From: Hypoxylon rubiginosum
Lineage: Eukaryota > Ascomycota > Sordariomycetes > Xylariales > Hypoxylaceae
Direction: 5' to 3'
Assembly: GCA_902806565.1 (NCBI GenBank)
Contig: CADCXA010000029.1
Coordinates: 1,240,001-1,304,000 of the forward strand
DNA: 64,000 nt
A program made the translations under genes and the position numbers. The notes under the pieces were generated by a model, which had not been told where the DNA came from, searched no databases, and saw only the letters and a program-made list of their open reading frames with translations. Positions 23,801-37,255 of this stretch are shown in pieces. The first letter of the stretch is position 1. Each line of letters starts with the position of its first letter.

Positions 23801-24564
23801 CGGTACCCATATGGCGCGACTTATATGCTCCATTGATTCCAGATGTAAGCTCTACGTAATCAAAGTGGCCGAAACACGCAGCTCGGGGATTTCAGCGAAC
23901 GTTGTGGCCGAGGTATGGATATCCGAGAGCTCACCCAAGATACCTATCTGTTAGAGCTGACACGCCATTATAGGCCATAGACTGGGCAATACGGCGAGGA
24001 GTAGATGTCATTTCTCTTAGTCTTGCTGCCTACACGGATACAAAAGAGATGAGTGATGCAATCAGGAGGGCCAGTGATGCGGGTATCGTCGTTATATCCA
24101 GCACTGCCGACCAAGGCGTCATCGACAGGCCGACAGCTGCAAGCATGCCAACCCATACCAACAACAAAGACGTATTCACCATAGCGGCTTGCAACCGATG
24201 GGGTAATCTGCTAGACCCTAGCGCGAAGGAAGGCTTCGAGTTCTCCTTCATTGGCGACCGCGTAAATGTTGGACAGGTGCCGTTCCTTGAGTCACCTGAG
24301 CATGCCAGCGGCAGTTCTGTGGCGACTGCCATCGCCGCTGGGACAGCCTCACTCATTATCGCGTGCTGTCGAATTTCAGGGAATTTCAAGAGAGAGCCTA
24401 GCAATTCTAAGTGGCGGATGCGGATGGTCAGGGATATTTTCGCAAGTATGAAGGAAGGGGAATCACGCTATGTTGCACTTGAACACCTATGCGGTAGGGG
24501 TGTGAGGCTCGAGAATGCTGATTTTCTACAAACGGTAAATAACACTTTCTCAGAAAGGGACTGA
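20872..24564 (+). CDS. Ankyrin-like repeat - subtilase (peptidase S8) protein
   Basis: Seven exons: 20872-22153, 22208-22764, 22896-22925, 22983-23150, 23319-23386, 23441-23912, 23974-24564 (1055 residues; phases agree). The first 440 residues form a helical solenoid with degenerate ankyrin units (NTPFENAAEKG, KTAFLLAAQNSRLGVVKLLL, SLLHTAVESRNAELV). A linker of about 290 residues follows. The C-terminal third is a subtilisin fold with the full triad: Asp737 in VAIIDSGV, His822 in PHGTHMA, Ser974 in ASGSSVATAIAAG. There is no signal peptide or visible propeptide, so this is an intracellular serine protease. Such S8 domains are known as effector modules in fungal NLR repertoires, here coupled to a repeat sensor without a NACHT. 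The 30-nt third exon encodes LQRLYVHVVV and is required to keep the frame. Confidence 0.84.
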
Positions 24565-25137
24565 TAAGGAGGATGAGCTTTATTTTTCTTTATTCAGTAC
24601 CCAGGTTTCCGACCGTCATGATATCTATCTATCTTACTACTTGCACTACCTTCGGACACACGCTTTAAGGGCATTGTCCAAGTCATAAAAAATAAAAAAA
24701 TAAAAAAATAAAATCCGATATGTTGGCTATTATTAAAAGTATTTCGGATCATATCCTTACTCATGCCCCTGTCCTTAATTAAGACGCAGTGCCCGAAGGG
24801 CGAAGGCAGTGCAAGTCATCAGAGTCGTTACGTGGAAGCTTCCGCGCGAATAGGAGAGAGACTGGGCCCGTGCACGTCAGCTTCTAGAGGTATCCTTCTA
24901 TTTTGTTAAAGATCAGCGGACCCTCTCTAGCTGAAAAAGAAGTACTGGTACATGAGAGTAACCTCGTTAAAATCCGATAGGCTCCTGTAAGCGACATGCG
25001 TTGGGCATCCTCACTACGTACATTCTGACGTTCTTTCTAAGGTTAGATCTTTTTATTTCGCATTTGCAATTTTATTCTGAGATATTGCAGTCGCTAGATT
25101 CATTACCTAAGGTACCTACCTACCTATTCATTCCCGT
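24565..25137. other. Intergenic region with an (AAAAAAT)n tract
   Basis: Contains a short A-rich microsatellite (AAAAAAT units, about 24685-24712) and an ACCTAAGGTACCTACCTACC tract at about 25107-25126, just before the NACHT gene start. No gene is visible. Confidence 0.5.
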
Positions 25138-27816
25138 ATGTCGGTTTCTTCGAAGATGCAGAAGGCCCCCGAAGCTCCAGATGGAGGCAAGAATAGTGTT
25201 AGGTCTGCATTCAGATCACTTTTTAAGAAAATGCCATCCGTGAATAAGAAACACAGCCACCCAGAACGCGCTTCAGGCACCTCGCAAGCAGGAGAAGAGG
25301 CTGAGCATCTCGCTCCTGAGACGAACCGTACGATTCACACAGTCGACGAAGGTCCTGAGGCAAAAAAGCCAACGAACGCTGTGTCTGCCACAGAGCCAGA
25401 CTTAGATGACAACCCAGAAGAACATATATCTGAATACCCGCAGACTCCAATCCTCGATACTGCGGCTCAAGTTCCAGTTCACCCCTCGACAGACTCACAG
25501 TCGTCTTTTCACCCCTCAAAGGAAGCGACAACGAACACCGATGCCACCCTATCGCGCGCAATCACACTTCAAGTTCCAACTGTGTCTGAGAAGCTATGGA
25601 ACAGTGCGTATACGGCCAACCGTAGACGCCATCCCAGATTGGTCGATCAATATGAGACCATTTTGTCCCTTGACCTTGAGACAACAGTTCCAGATGGGAG
25701 GAGGTCGACAGAAGCCCCAAATGCTGAGGAGTTCAAGAACATGATTGATCAAACGGAACCTTCGTCTAGGAAAGCCCAGATGAAAGTTATCCTTGAATCT
25801 TGGCTCCGTGACCCGGTTGACGATAATGATGTAATGGAAGATAAAGGTGATGGCATGAGTGAAGATAATGAGGATCGATTCACGCTCGAAGGAAACATGC
25901 CAGCCGTTTCAGACTCCGTCACCCCTAAAAATGCTCCAGAAGCCAACGATAAACCTACGAAGGATCAGCTCGCAAAATCCCTTCGCAGGATTCTCCGACA
26001 GGCAGTCAGGACTACGCCCCCAGAGGCCGGACCCGCTTGGGTTGGCGCATGCTACGCTTCAAAGGTATAACCTGACGTCAAACTACCTACCATGATTCTC
26101 TACTAACTGGACCGTGATAGATACTTCTACATCCCAATTACTCCAACAGGGATGATCGCGATGGACTCATTCATATCATATCCCGAATGCAATGGTACAG
26201 CATGTTGCCAAGCTTATTGAAAGACCAGGCCAACCGCGGTCCTGGTCTACTGTCTCTTCACGCCAAGATCTTTGATCTTTACACTGCAATACTGTTATAC
26301 GTAATGCAACTAGTATGTTCGCACTCTGGAAGCATGAGTTTGGATTTGATGGCTATGTCATCTTCCCGTTTTCCAGCGCTGGAAACAATAATAACTGCCG
26401 AGAAGGCTTTGCCACTATTCAACGAATATTGGGTTAAAGCGCCGCTTCAGCAAGTACTACAGGAAGCAAGGGAAGAAAGCGGAGACTCCATGAATCCGGA
26501 GCAAAAGGCTGAGTCACTGCCAAAGTCGATCAAGGAGTTACTCAATGATTTACACATCACCGATCCACGGCTAGGTCTGTCAAAGATACAAGGTGAACGA
26601 AGTCAGGCCCTCCACGAATTGTACCCCTTGCTTCTTTCTTCGGAACATTACAGGCAATTTCTGGACTGGGAAAATCCTTACAACAAAATCCTTTGGATCA
26701 CGAGCGATGCTGGCCAAGGCAAATCTATGCTTCTCAGTGGCATAGTACGAGGACTTTCGAGACCTACGCTGGGAGAAGAGCAGCCTCGTCTTTCCTTCTT
26801 TTTCTTTGACTATAGCCGTCGGGAAAGCAACAACGTGGCAGCAGCCCTCAAGAATTTGATTTGGCTTCTCATTGTCAACTACCCGTCATTATCGCGCCAC
26901 CTGGAAGAAAAACGTAAGAGCACGCAAAGGGAATATTTTGATAACCCGAATGACTTCTTGGTACTCTCAAGCGTGTTTTATGATATGATTCACGATGAAG
27001 AATTCCCCAGAACATATTTTGTTGTAGATGCCCTGGATGAGAGTGTTGGTAGTGATGGTCAATTTGGAGTTGACGATTTTCTGAGTTTGGTCACCTCTTC
27101 GATGAACTCTTCGGAAAAAGTCAGGTGGCTGGTGTCGAGCAATGGCTCAGACAAGATGGTAACGACCTCCCAGAGGTATAAAACTGAGAGGCTAAACCCA
27201 TATACAGATATTAAGGGTATGAGTGTCATTTTCGATAAGTACGTCTACGACAAAGTGGACAAGATTTCCACCGAGAAAACTTACGATGACGATCTCAGGG
27301 CAGATGCCATGAAGAAGCTAAGGGAGCTCTGCCGAGGAAATTACCTGTGGGTTGACATCGTGTGCACGGAGCTGCTAGCCGAGGACGTGTGGCACGTCGA
27401 CAGCTTTCTCCGGAGACTTAAGAGAATCGAGGACCTGAATGGTCTATACAGTCACATGGGAAACCAGATTCAGAAAATGCCCAAGGACGCCAGTTTGTGC
27501 AATAAGGTTCTTAAGATTATGGCGGTTGCGGAACAATCACTGCACGTCAACGAGTTGAATTATCTAGTACAACTCGGACAAAGAGTGGACTTGGGGACGA
27601 TTCTACAGAAATGTTCTGTCTTCCTACAAGTTCGTGACGGTATCGTATCATTCCAGCATCAGTCTGCACGAGATTATGTGCGCAGCCACCTATTTGCGCC
27701 CGAGTTCGTCTCAACCAGCCATGTGGCATTAGCCTGTCGCTGCCTTGAGTATCTTGCCACTGGCCTAGCGGACAAGGACGACCAAAGAGATAACTCAACG
27801 ATCGTTCCAGCTGTTT

Positions 27817-27821
27817 ATAAA
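27817..27821. repeat. Target-site duplication, left (ATAAA)
   Basis: Identical to 34789-34793. It lies in the codons for Tyr-Lys of the NACHT gene and immediately precedes the TG of the left LTR. Confidence 0.9.
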
Positions 27822-28144
27822 TGTGACAAGGGTCTGTATCAGAGACTTAAAATAGCTTTAATTTAATATAATAATCTTTACAGGTTTTAAGGTCCTTGAT
27901 TCCTTTTAATTTAGATAGAAATCTAAGGCCTTATTTATATCTTAAGGTTATTACTTAATTTTTATCTTATTACCGCTTTAAGCGTTTAATTAATATATAT
28001 TAATTTTATTATTTTAATTTAAGTTATTTTTATTTATTTAACCTTAATTAACTTATATATTAATATATAAAATACGCGTTTATTAAAATTTATAACTATA
28101 GGTTTTTTTAATTAAATAAATTATTTAAATTAAGTTATATAATA
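27822..28144 (+). repeat. Left LTR of copy 1 (323 bp)
   Basis: Aligns without gaps to 34466-34788 at a constant offset of 6644 bp. The first 35 bp keep G and C residues that are A and T in the right LTR. The inner part is heavily AT-converted. Shared landmarks are TTTAATTTAATATAATAAT near the start and ATACGCGTTT in the middle. Confidence 0.93.
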
Positions 28145-31100
28145 TTAGCTTTTTCTTTTTTAAGTTTTATTTTAAAATGTTATTTTATAAACGTAAAAAT
28201 TTATAAATTTTCTTAGTTATTATTAATAAAAGTTTTTAATAAAATATTTAACTTTTTTATTAAATAAATAATTATAAAGTTTTTAAATTTAATGTTTTTT
28301 AATAAGTTATTTTTTTTATTTAATTAAATATTTTATTTTCTTTAAGTTTTTTATAAAGTTTTTTATTTTTTTTATTTAATAGTTTTTTATTTTAATTAAA
28401 ATTATTTTCTATAAAATTTAATTAAAATTAAATAATACTTAATTATTAATATAGTAAAATTTAATAAAAAAAATATAAAATAAGTTATAAATTTTCTAGT
28501 TTTTAAAAAATATAAGTTTTATAATAATTAAAAAAATTATCTTTTAAATTTTAAAAGGTTTTAATATTTTTTAATTTAGTTTTTTTATAGGTTTTTTTAT
28601 TTTTATATTTTTAATATTTAATATAACTAGTTATTTTTTAATATATTTAAAATTTTTAACACGTTTTTTATTTATTTAAGTTTTTATTTATTATTAGTTT
28701 TATTTAAAGTGTTTTTAAATATTTTTTTAAATTTAAGTTATTTAATAAAAGTAAAATTAATTTTTTAAGTTTTTAAATACTTTAAATAAGGGATTATATA
28801 TTATAAAATAATAATTATAATTAATATAAAAAAGTGTTATATAAAAAAAAAAAAAATTATATTATTATAAATAAATTTAATTATAAAAAGTAGGTTTTTT
28901 TAGTTATTTATTTCGTAGTTAATAAATAATTATAAATAAATTTTAAAAGTTTAATTAAATTATTTAGTTTATTTATTAGTTTAAAAATAAAAAACTATAT
29001 TTATATAAAATTTAATATTTATTAATTTAAAAAAATCCTTTTATAAATATACTATAAATTTAAAGTTTTTATTAAAAATAATATCTAGTAATATACTATA
29101 TAATTTTTAATATTTTTTAGTAAAAATTTTAATAAAGTTATTAGTTTTTTTTTCTTTTATTTTAAAAAAAATAAAATAAGTTATTTTTATAAAAAAATTT
29201 ATTATTATTTATATAAAATTATATTTATTTAATAATAATAAATTTATAATAAAGTTTATTATAATAATATATTAAGGTTTATAATAAAGTTTTATAAACT
29301 AAAAAAAACTATAAAATATATGTTTTAAGATTTTATTTTTTTAATATTTTAAGTATTTTTTAATATATTTTTTAATTATATCTTTTAAATTAAGCTATTA
29401 AAAGTTATAAATAATTAATTTTATAATTTTATTTATTTTTATATAACCAGCGATATATATATTATATTTAAATTTTATAATTTTTTATTATAAAATTATT
29501 AGTATTTATAAACGGTTTTTATAATAAAATAAGTTATTTTATATTTTTATATTTTTTCCTAGTTAATTTTTTTATTTTAAATAAATAAGATTTTTTAACA
29601 TAATTTTTTTAAGATTTTTTATAAACTTTAATAATTATTATAATATTTTAAAATTATAAAATTATTTTAATATAAATAAAATAACAGTTAAAATAATAAA
29701 TATAATTCCTTATAAATATAAAAAATGTTTTTCTTATAAAATTAAAATAATTAATTGGTTTTTAGTTTTTTTTTTTTTAAAATAATATTATAATAATTTA
29801 AATAAAATATCGGTTTTTTTATTTAAACGTCCCAGTTAATAATTAATAATAAATTAATATAAAATAAGTTATTAAACTTATTAAATTTATTTTTAGTTTA
29901 ATATTTTAATAATAATAAAATAAAAAAAGTTTTAATAATTAAAATAAATTTTAATTTAATAATATACTTTTTTAAAATATTATTTTTATTTTTTAAAAAA
30001 GTTGATAATATTTAGTAGTTTTTTATTATAAATTTTATAGTTTATTTTAACTAGGTTTAGTTTTTAAAAATAGAATATTATAAAATAGAATTTTTTAATT
30101 TTATTTTTTTAAAATAAAATTAATTTTATTATAAAGTTTAAAACGTTTATTTTAATATAAGTAATTAAATTTAAATTAAAATAAGCGAGAATTAAAACGG
30201 TTATAAATTAATTTTTTAATATCTTAAAAATAATTAATATTAATTTTATTTATTTTTAGTTTTTTTTATCTTTTTTATTAATATTTATTAAAAGTTTAAT
30301 TATTATTAAAAAGTTATAAATAAAATATTAATAGAAATTTATAAATCTTATAAATTATTAATATTTTTTAAAGTTAATTAGGTTTTTTTATTTTTAAATA
30401 CTTTTAATTTTATTTAAACTTATTAATATATTATTAGTTTTAATAATATATTTTAAGAATTTAATTTTTTAAATTTTCTAGGAACATTTTTTTAGTAATA
30501 TAGTTAAATAATATTTTATTAGTTATTTAAAAATTTCTTTTATTAAAATATTATATTTTTTTTAAATGTTTTTATAAATAAGAATATTATTAAAATAAAT
30601 AAATATATTAATATTAATTAAATTTTAAAAAATATTATTTATTATAATTTAAAAAGTTATTAAAGTATTAATAAGTTTAAAAAATATTATTAAATATTTA
30701 TATAAATTATATTTATATTTAAAAGTTATTTTTTATTTATTTTTTTCCTTAATTTATATAAAGTTAAATCCGGATTTAAAGTTAATTTTAATAAAAGATT
30801 TAACGGTTTTAAATTATATTTAAAGTTTTATAATTAAAAAAATTAAATAATAAATTAATATAATAATAATATTAAATTTTTAATAATTAATAATAAGTTA
30901 TAATAAATTTTTTAAGTTTATTTTTTTAATAAATATTATTAAAATAACATATAATAAAATAAATTTCCTGATTTTTCTTGTATTAATTATTTTTTTTAAT
31001 TAAGGTTTTAAAGTAAATAATTTTTTTTTATTTATAATATAAAAAGGTTTTTAAAAAGGTGTTTTTTTTTTATAAAAGTTTATAATATAATTTTAAAGTT

Positions 31101-34100
31101 AATAATTAAAAAATTATTATTTTATTTTTTAAGTTATAATTAAATAAAATTCTTAAAATTCCTTAGGAATATTTTTAAATGTTTTTTAAATATTTATTTA
31201 AATCGCGGTTAAAATAAAAAAAAGCGTTAATAAGTTTATTAAAATTTTATTTATATAATTTTTTTTATAATATTTAAAAATAAATTATATTTTTTAAATT
31301 TAAAAGAAAAAATAAGTTAAGTAATATTATTTAAGTTATTATTAAGAAAAAATAATATTATATTTTTTATTTAAATTAATAAATTTAAAGTTAAAATAAA
31401 TAAAATAATTTTTTTAATATTAAAATATTAATATTTTTAAATAAAACTTATTTTTTTATTTAAATATTAAAGTATTAAAGTTTATTATAAATTAAAAATA
31501 TTATTATTTATAAATAAGGATTTTTTATTAATATACCTTAAAAAAAAATATAATTAATATATTATTTTTTATATTTATAAACATTTTCACTTAATATTTT
31601 TTATTATTATAAATAAATATTATTTTATAAATAAATCGGTTTTTAAAATATAATTTAAAAATTAATTTATTAAAAGTTAAAAACTTTTTATAATTTATAA
31701 TTTAATATATTAAAAAAAAATATAAAAGCTTATTAATATTTTTTATAGTTTTATATATTTTTTTTAGTTTTAATTATTTAGTAAATAAAATTTATCGTGG
31801 TTTTTATATTTTAATTAAAATAAAATTTTTATTAACATAATAAAATAACTATTTAAAAATTTAAATTAAAGTTTTTTTTTTTAATAATTCTTTAAAAAAA
31901 AAGCTTTATTAAAATTAAATTAATTTTTATTTTTTTTATAAATATAAAAGTCGGTGTTATATTATTATTAGATTTTTATTTTATAAAAGTAACTTTTTTT
32001 AAAGCTGCAAGTAATTCTTTTTTATTAATATTTTTTTTTATAAAATAAAATAAAATATTATAATTATTTTTTTTATAATATTAATATAAATATTTATTTT
32101 TTTTATATTAATTAATATTTGTTTAATTAATTTTTTATAAAACTTTTTTATTAGAAACTTAGTATTTATTTTTAAAATTAAGTTAATTATTATTTATTTA
32201 TTAATTTTATTTTTTTAAAGATTAATTTTAACCAGGTTTAAAATAGTTATTTTTACTGTAAAATTAATAGCTTAATTTTAATTATTTTATTATTAAATTA
32301 GGTTTATTTTTTCTTAATATATTAAAATTTATAAATATATTTTTATAAATTTATTTAATTTTTTAAATAGTATTAATAAATTTTTTATTATTATTTAAAA
32401 AATTCTTTTAATAAAAATATACTAGCTTAGTAATTTTATTTAATAAGGTTTTAATAATATAATTTTAAAAAGTAATTTTAAATTATTAAATTAATTTATT
32501 TAAATTTAATATTTTAATAAAATATTAAGTTATATTTTTATAATATTTAAACTTAGATATTTTTTTTAAATTATAATATTTTTTTAAAAAATCCTTAAAA
32601 TATTTTTTTAAAATAAGTTTATAACTTATTTAAAGGTTTATAAATTTTATTTATTTTATTATTTATAATTTTTATTAATATTATATTTAAATTTTATTTA
32701 TTAATAAAAACTTTATTTAATTAATATAATAATAATTTTTTAAAAAGTTTTTTATATATATTTTTATATATAATTTTATTTTTAAATACTAAAATTAAAA
32801 CTTGGAAAAATCCTTATTATTATAAATAATAAGTTTATTAAAATATATAAGATTAATAATAATAAAAACAGGGCGAATTAATTATTTAAATATTTAAACT
32901 AGTTTATTTTTTAATGTAATTAAAAAAATTAATTTAATATATAAAATATAAAAAAATAACGGTTTTTATAAAGGTTTTAATAATAGTTTGTTTTTTTTAT
33001 TATTAAAATTATCCAGGTTATTATTAAGATTATTAAAAAAAAATAATAGATTATTCTTTTTATTTTTTTTAAATATAAAAGGTTTAATTTAAATAAAATT
33101 AAATTAAATTTAAATATTAATAATAATCTTTTTAATTTAATTAGTTTATAAAGTTTAAATAAATAATTAATTTTTTATTTTTATTTTTAAGTTAAAATAT
33201 ATAAATAAAAAATAAGTGTTAAGGATAATATTAATTTAAGTTAATTATTAAAAGTTAAATTTAAATATAACTTATTTTTTTATATTTTTAAATATTAATT
33301 ATATGTTAATTAATTAATTAGCGGTTAATTATTTAATAAACTTAATAAAAACAATTTTAATATATATTTAAAAATCTAATAGTTATTTTTAAAAAATTTA
33401 ATTTAATTAAGTTAAATTAATATATTTTTAAATAAGTAGTTTATTAATTTATAAGTTTTTAATAATAATTTATTTAATAATTTTATTTTAAGTTTTTTTA
33501 TAAATATTAAAATTAATATATAATAATTTTAAAATTAAATGTTATTTTTAAGTAATTTAAATTAACTTATTAATTATAATTTATTATATAATATTATTAT
33601 TTATAAACTTAATAATAATCTTTTAAATTTATTATAAAAATATTTAGTTAAATTATTTAATTTAATATTTAAAACTAATAATTTAAATAATTAATATTTT
33701 AATTTTTATATTATATATTTAAGTAATAATATTATAAACTATATAAAAAATATTATAGTTTTTACGGATTTTTTAATTTTTTTAATAAGTAATATTTATT
33801 TAAGTAACTAAAATTTAAATAATATTATAAAAGTTTTATATTTAAATATAAAATTATAAAATTTATTTTAAAAAGTTAATAATAATAATATTAAATATAA
33901 TAAAATTAAAAATATTTTTTATAACTTATTTATAGTTTTAAAGTTAATAAAATATAAAAGTTAAGTTTTTAAATTAAAATATTATTTTTATTTTAATAAG
34001 TTTTTAAATAATAAAAAAAATATTAAATTTAATAAAAAATTTTTTAAGTTTTTAATAAGGAAAAAATAAAAAAGATTTTTATTGGTATTATTTATATAAA

Positions 34101-34465
34101 AAGTTAATTAATTAAAAGGTTTTTTTAATTAAAAAGATTTTAAATTTAAATTTTTTAAAAAATAAAATAAGGTTTTTTTATTTTAATAGTTTTAAAATAA
34201 AATATAATAAAATTATTAATAAAAGTAATAATAATATTAAATTATAAAAAAGTTATATTAAAATAATAATATAAGTTATTTTAAAAAAAAAGTTTTTTAA
34301 TAATAATAAAAAAATATTATTTATTAAAAAAAAAAGTTTTAAATTATTAAAAAAATTTATAAAATAATTAATTTAAAATAAAAAAATCTTAAAATATTTA
34401 ATATTTTAAAAGTTTTTATTAATTATTTAAATTTAATATAATTTTTAAGGAAAATAAAAATTATT

Positions 34466-34788
34466 TATAATAAAAATTTATATTAAAAACTTAAAATAAC
34501 TTTAATTTAATATAATAATTTTTATAGGTTTTAAGGTTTTTAATTCCCTTTAATTTAAATAAAAATTTAAGGCTTTATTTATATTTTAAGGTTATTATTT
34601 AATTTCTGTTTTATTACCGCTTTAAGCGCCTAACTAACATATATTAATCTTATTATTTTAATCTAAGTTATCTCCATTTATTTAACCTTAGTTAACTTAC
34701 ATATCAATATATAGGATACGCGTTTGCCAAGATTTGTAACCATGGGTTTCTCTAATTAGGTGAGCCACTTGGATCGAGCCGTGTGATA
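34466..34788 (+). repeat. Right LTR of copy 1 (323 bp)
   Basis: Direct repeat of 27822-28144 with the opposite pattern of decay. Its inner (left) end is AT-converted, whereas the last roughly 170 bp retain GC (for example GGTGAGCCACTTGGATCGAG at 34759-34778). Confidence 0.93.
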
Positions 34789-34793
34789 ATAAA
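34789..34793. repeat. Target-site duplication, right (ATAAA)
   Basis: Second copy of the 5-bp duplication. Coding sequence of the interrupted NACHT-WD40 gene resumes at 34794. Confidence 0.9.
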
Positions 34794-37255
34794 AGCACTG
34801 TAGTTGCCGACAGCTACTCATTACTCCACTGGATAACGCACTTATTGCACTTATCAAATGTCCTCGGCCATAGCAAGATCCGCGACAAAACCCGATGGTA
34901 TATGATCATAAAGAAAATCCAATGGTTCATTGATGAGCATCTCCTCCAATGGGTCGACGTCTTGATTAGAGAGGGGCAGCTCACATTGGCAGCAGCGAAG
35001 TTGCAGAAGGTTGACCTTTCCCTTCAGAAGAAGGTGAGAAGCTGCGTGATATACAAGTTCTAATGCTAATGCTAATGCTTTATCTTCAAACTCCATAGCA
35101 CACGGAATTGCGTGAGATGCATATGGTAATTCGAGATGTCCATCTCTTCCTCCGTCTATACCAATCGATAAGCGGCTCCAGTGACGCTACTGTGTCCAAC
35201 ACCCTTTTGTTCTGTCCGGTGGAGAGTAGAATCCGAAAGTCCTGGATGGCGAAAGCACTCCCCTGGGTAGCAACATCACCTCTGATAAGCCAAAATTGGG
35301 CGCACAGCTTCGCCGAGTTTAGGGGACACGAAGACTGGATTCGCGCCATCGCCTTCTCATCCGACGGTCGTTACATCGCGTCTGGTTCCGATGACTCTGT
35401 AGTACGTATCTGGGATGCCGAGATGGGCACCACGCAGCACAGAGTCAAAGTTAGGCGAGGATGGGTATATTCTATCGCTTTCTCCTCTGAAGGCGTTGTA
35501 GCCGCCGCATCTGACGATTATTCCATCACACTGTGGATGGCGTCTACGGGACGCGAGGTCTCGCACCTAACAGACCTTGATGATACACCCTATTCATTGT
35601 CTTTCTCACCAGACGGTACAAAGTTAGCAGCTGTATGCTCGGGGGAATCAGTCCTGTGGGAGACCGAACTGAATACGGGGTTCGAAAAATGGAGTCGTGT
35701 ATCGAACAAAACGCATGATGATTCTCTACAAGCCATCACGTTCTCTCCTGATGGGAATCTCCTAGCTGCTGGGTCTTACAATGGTAATGTCCATATCTGG
35801 GATGCAGGAACAGACGCGCGACTATTGACTTTTAAAGGAGACGACAACGGGATTAATGCTGTTGCTTTCTCAAGCGATAGTAAACTCCTTGCTTCGGCAA
35901 CCGACGATGGAAAAGTAACTATCTGGGATATGAACAATCCTAATCCTGGTAACATAGACGACGAAGAAGCAGAGGGAAAAGATGAAGGTATTGATCGACG
36001 ATTGCACATCCTAGAGCCAGGAACTGGTGCTATCAAATCAGTTGCCTTCTCACTTGATGTCGACAGACCCCGGCTTGCAGCAGCAACCGAGTATACAATC
36101 CATGTTTGGGATGCGAAGAGCGGGACCGTGATTCAAAATTTACGCTCGCAATCCAGCAATATTCAATCCATCGCCTTCGCGCCCGACGGCTCGTACCTAG
36201 CGTCCGGGTCCTTTGATTGCAGTATACACCTGTGGTATGCATCCAACGAGGCGACGGACCAGGAATTCGTCGATTCACGGCGTGGTAAGGATGGTGTCAG
36301 TAACATAACACTTGGCTCAGATAATGGTACCATAGCTGCCGCGCGCAGTGGTTCGGTATTCCTATGGGACGTGGAGACCAAGCAGGACCTGCAGCAAACA
36401 ATGGAGTTCGATAGTAAATATTTCGTAACCTCGATCGTCTTCTCGCCTACGGGGAGATACATTATCATCGGCACTTACCACTACCATGATGCTCGGTTAC
36501 TTGTCTACGACGTCGCATCAATGAAGTGTCTTCACACTTTCAATGGCCACACTGACTGGGTCCGAGGTCTTGCATGGAGCCCTGATGAAAAGTTTGTTGC
36601 GTCCGCATCCGATGATAACAACACCAAGATCTGGAAGATTGGAGGTCCGGAAGCCGGTGAGCCGATTCAGGTGCTAGAATCGGGACACGGGGAGTCCTAC
36701 GTTTTGTGCGCAGCGTTTAGCCTAGGGGGCGAATATCTTGTCACTGGGGGTAGTGACGACAAGCTGGTTGTATGGGAAAGGAGTGAAGAGAAATGGCATG
36801 CAGCACGCACGCTCATAGGACATGTGTCTTCTGTTGTTGATGTCCTCGTGACATCTGATTCGAAGCGGGCCATCTCTTGCTCATACGACGACACGGTGCG
36901 GATTTGGGATATAGACACGGCAAAAGAGATGCAGGTTATCAGGGTTGAGTGGACCATATACAAGATCTGGTTCCCGCCGCAAACCGAGGACTACATCATG
37001 TCGCATTCTGGTGCGCTATCTCTCACTGGAGAGTCGCAGCCTCCAGCTTGGAGCCCATGGCGGCTCAAGAGGGAAGCTGACGGAAGGTGGTGGATAACGC
37101 TTGATGACAGAAATGCTCTCGTCCTTCCGCCAAAATATGAACCAAACTCGGCTTGCATCGTTGGGGACAAGATCATCATTGGCACATCATCACAACTGCA
37201 CGTGTATCAGCTCTCGAGTGACGGGTTGCGTCAGCAACGGGAGGAAAGTAACTAG

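Larger units (their letters stand above)
27822..34788. mobile_element. RIP-mutated LTR retrotransposon, copy 1 (6967 bp)
   Basis: Bounded by two direct 323-bp terminal repeats (27822-28144, 34466-34788) and a 5-bp target duplication ATAAA (27817-27821, 34789-34793). The left end begins TGTGACAAGGG and the right end finishes CCGTGTGATA, with CA changed to TA by mutation; the related end at 44330 retains TG/CA. The interior is almost pure A/T and no gag-pol frame survives, the expected outcome of C-to-T mutation on both strands by RIP. A purine-rich AAGGAAAATAAAAA at 34448-34461, just before the right repeat, could be the polypurine tract, which would put the element in plus orientation. Copia versus Gypsy cannot be decided. 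Confidence 0.93.
25138..37255 (+). pseudogene. NWD-NACHT-WD40 NLR gene split by an LTR retrotransposon
   Basis: Exons: 25138-26064, then 26121-27821 continued by 34794-35033 on the other side of the insertion, then 35099-37255. Ignoring the element and one 5-bp repeat, the frame is open for about 1674 residues. The N-terminal 160 residues are disordered. An NWD N-terminal domain follows (VSEKLWNSAYTANRRRHPRLV ... DGLIHIISRMQWY). The NACHT has Walker A SDAGQGKS (Lys510) and Walker B YFVVDALDES (Asp612). About twelve WD40 repeats fill exon 3 (for example FRGHEDWIRAIAFSSDGRY, SGSDDSVVRIWD), with diverse blade sequences. As it stands, the 5' piece reads 15 codons into the LTR and stops at 27864-27866 (890 residues, no WD40). 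The 3' piece keeps an open frame without its own obvious start. Probably a non-self recognition receptor disabled by insertion; a truncated NACHT product is possible. Confidence 0.86.

Noticed and set aside
27822..27866. Stop at 27864 as the natural end of a NACHT protein without WD40
   Set aside because: The last 15 codons are LTR sequence following a perfect target duplication, and the frame resumes correctly after the element.
28145..34465. Search for CRISPR-like or centromeric satellite structure in the AT-rich block
   Set aside because: No regular spacing or tandem monomer; the block is explained by paired LTRs, target duplication and transition-type decay.
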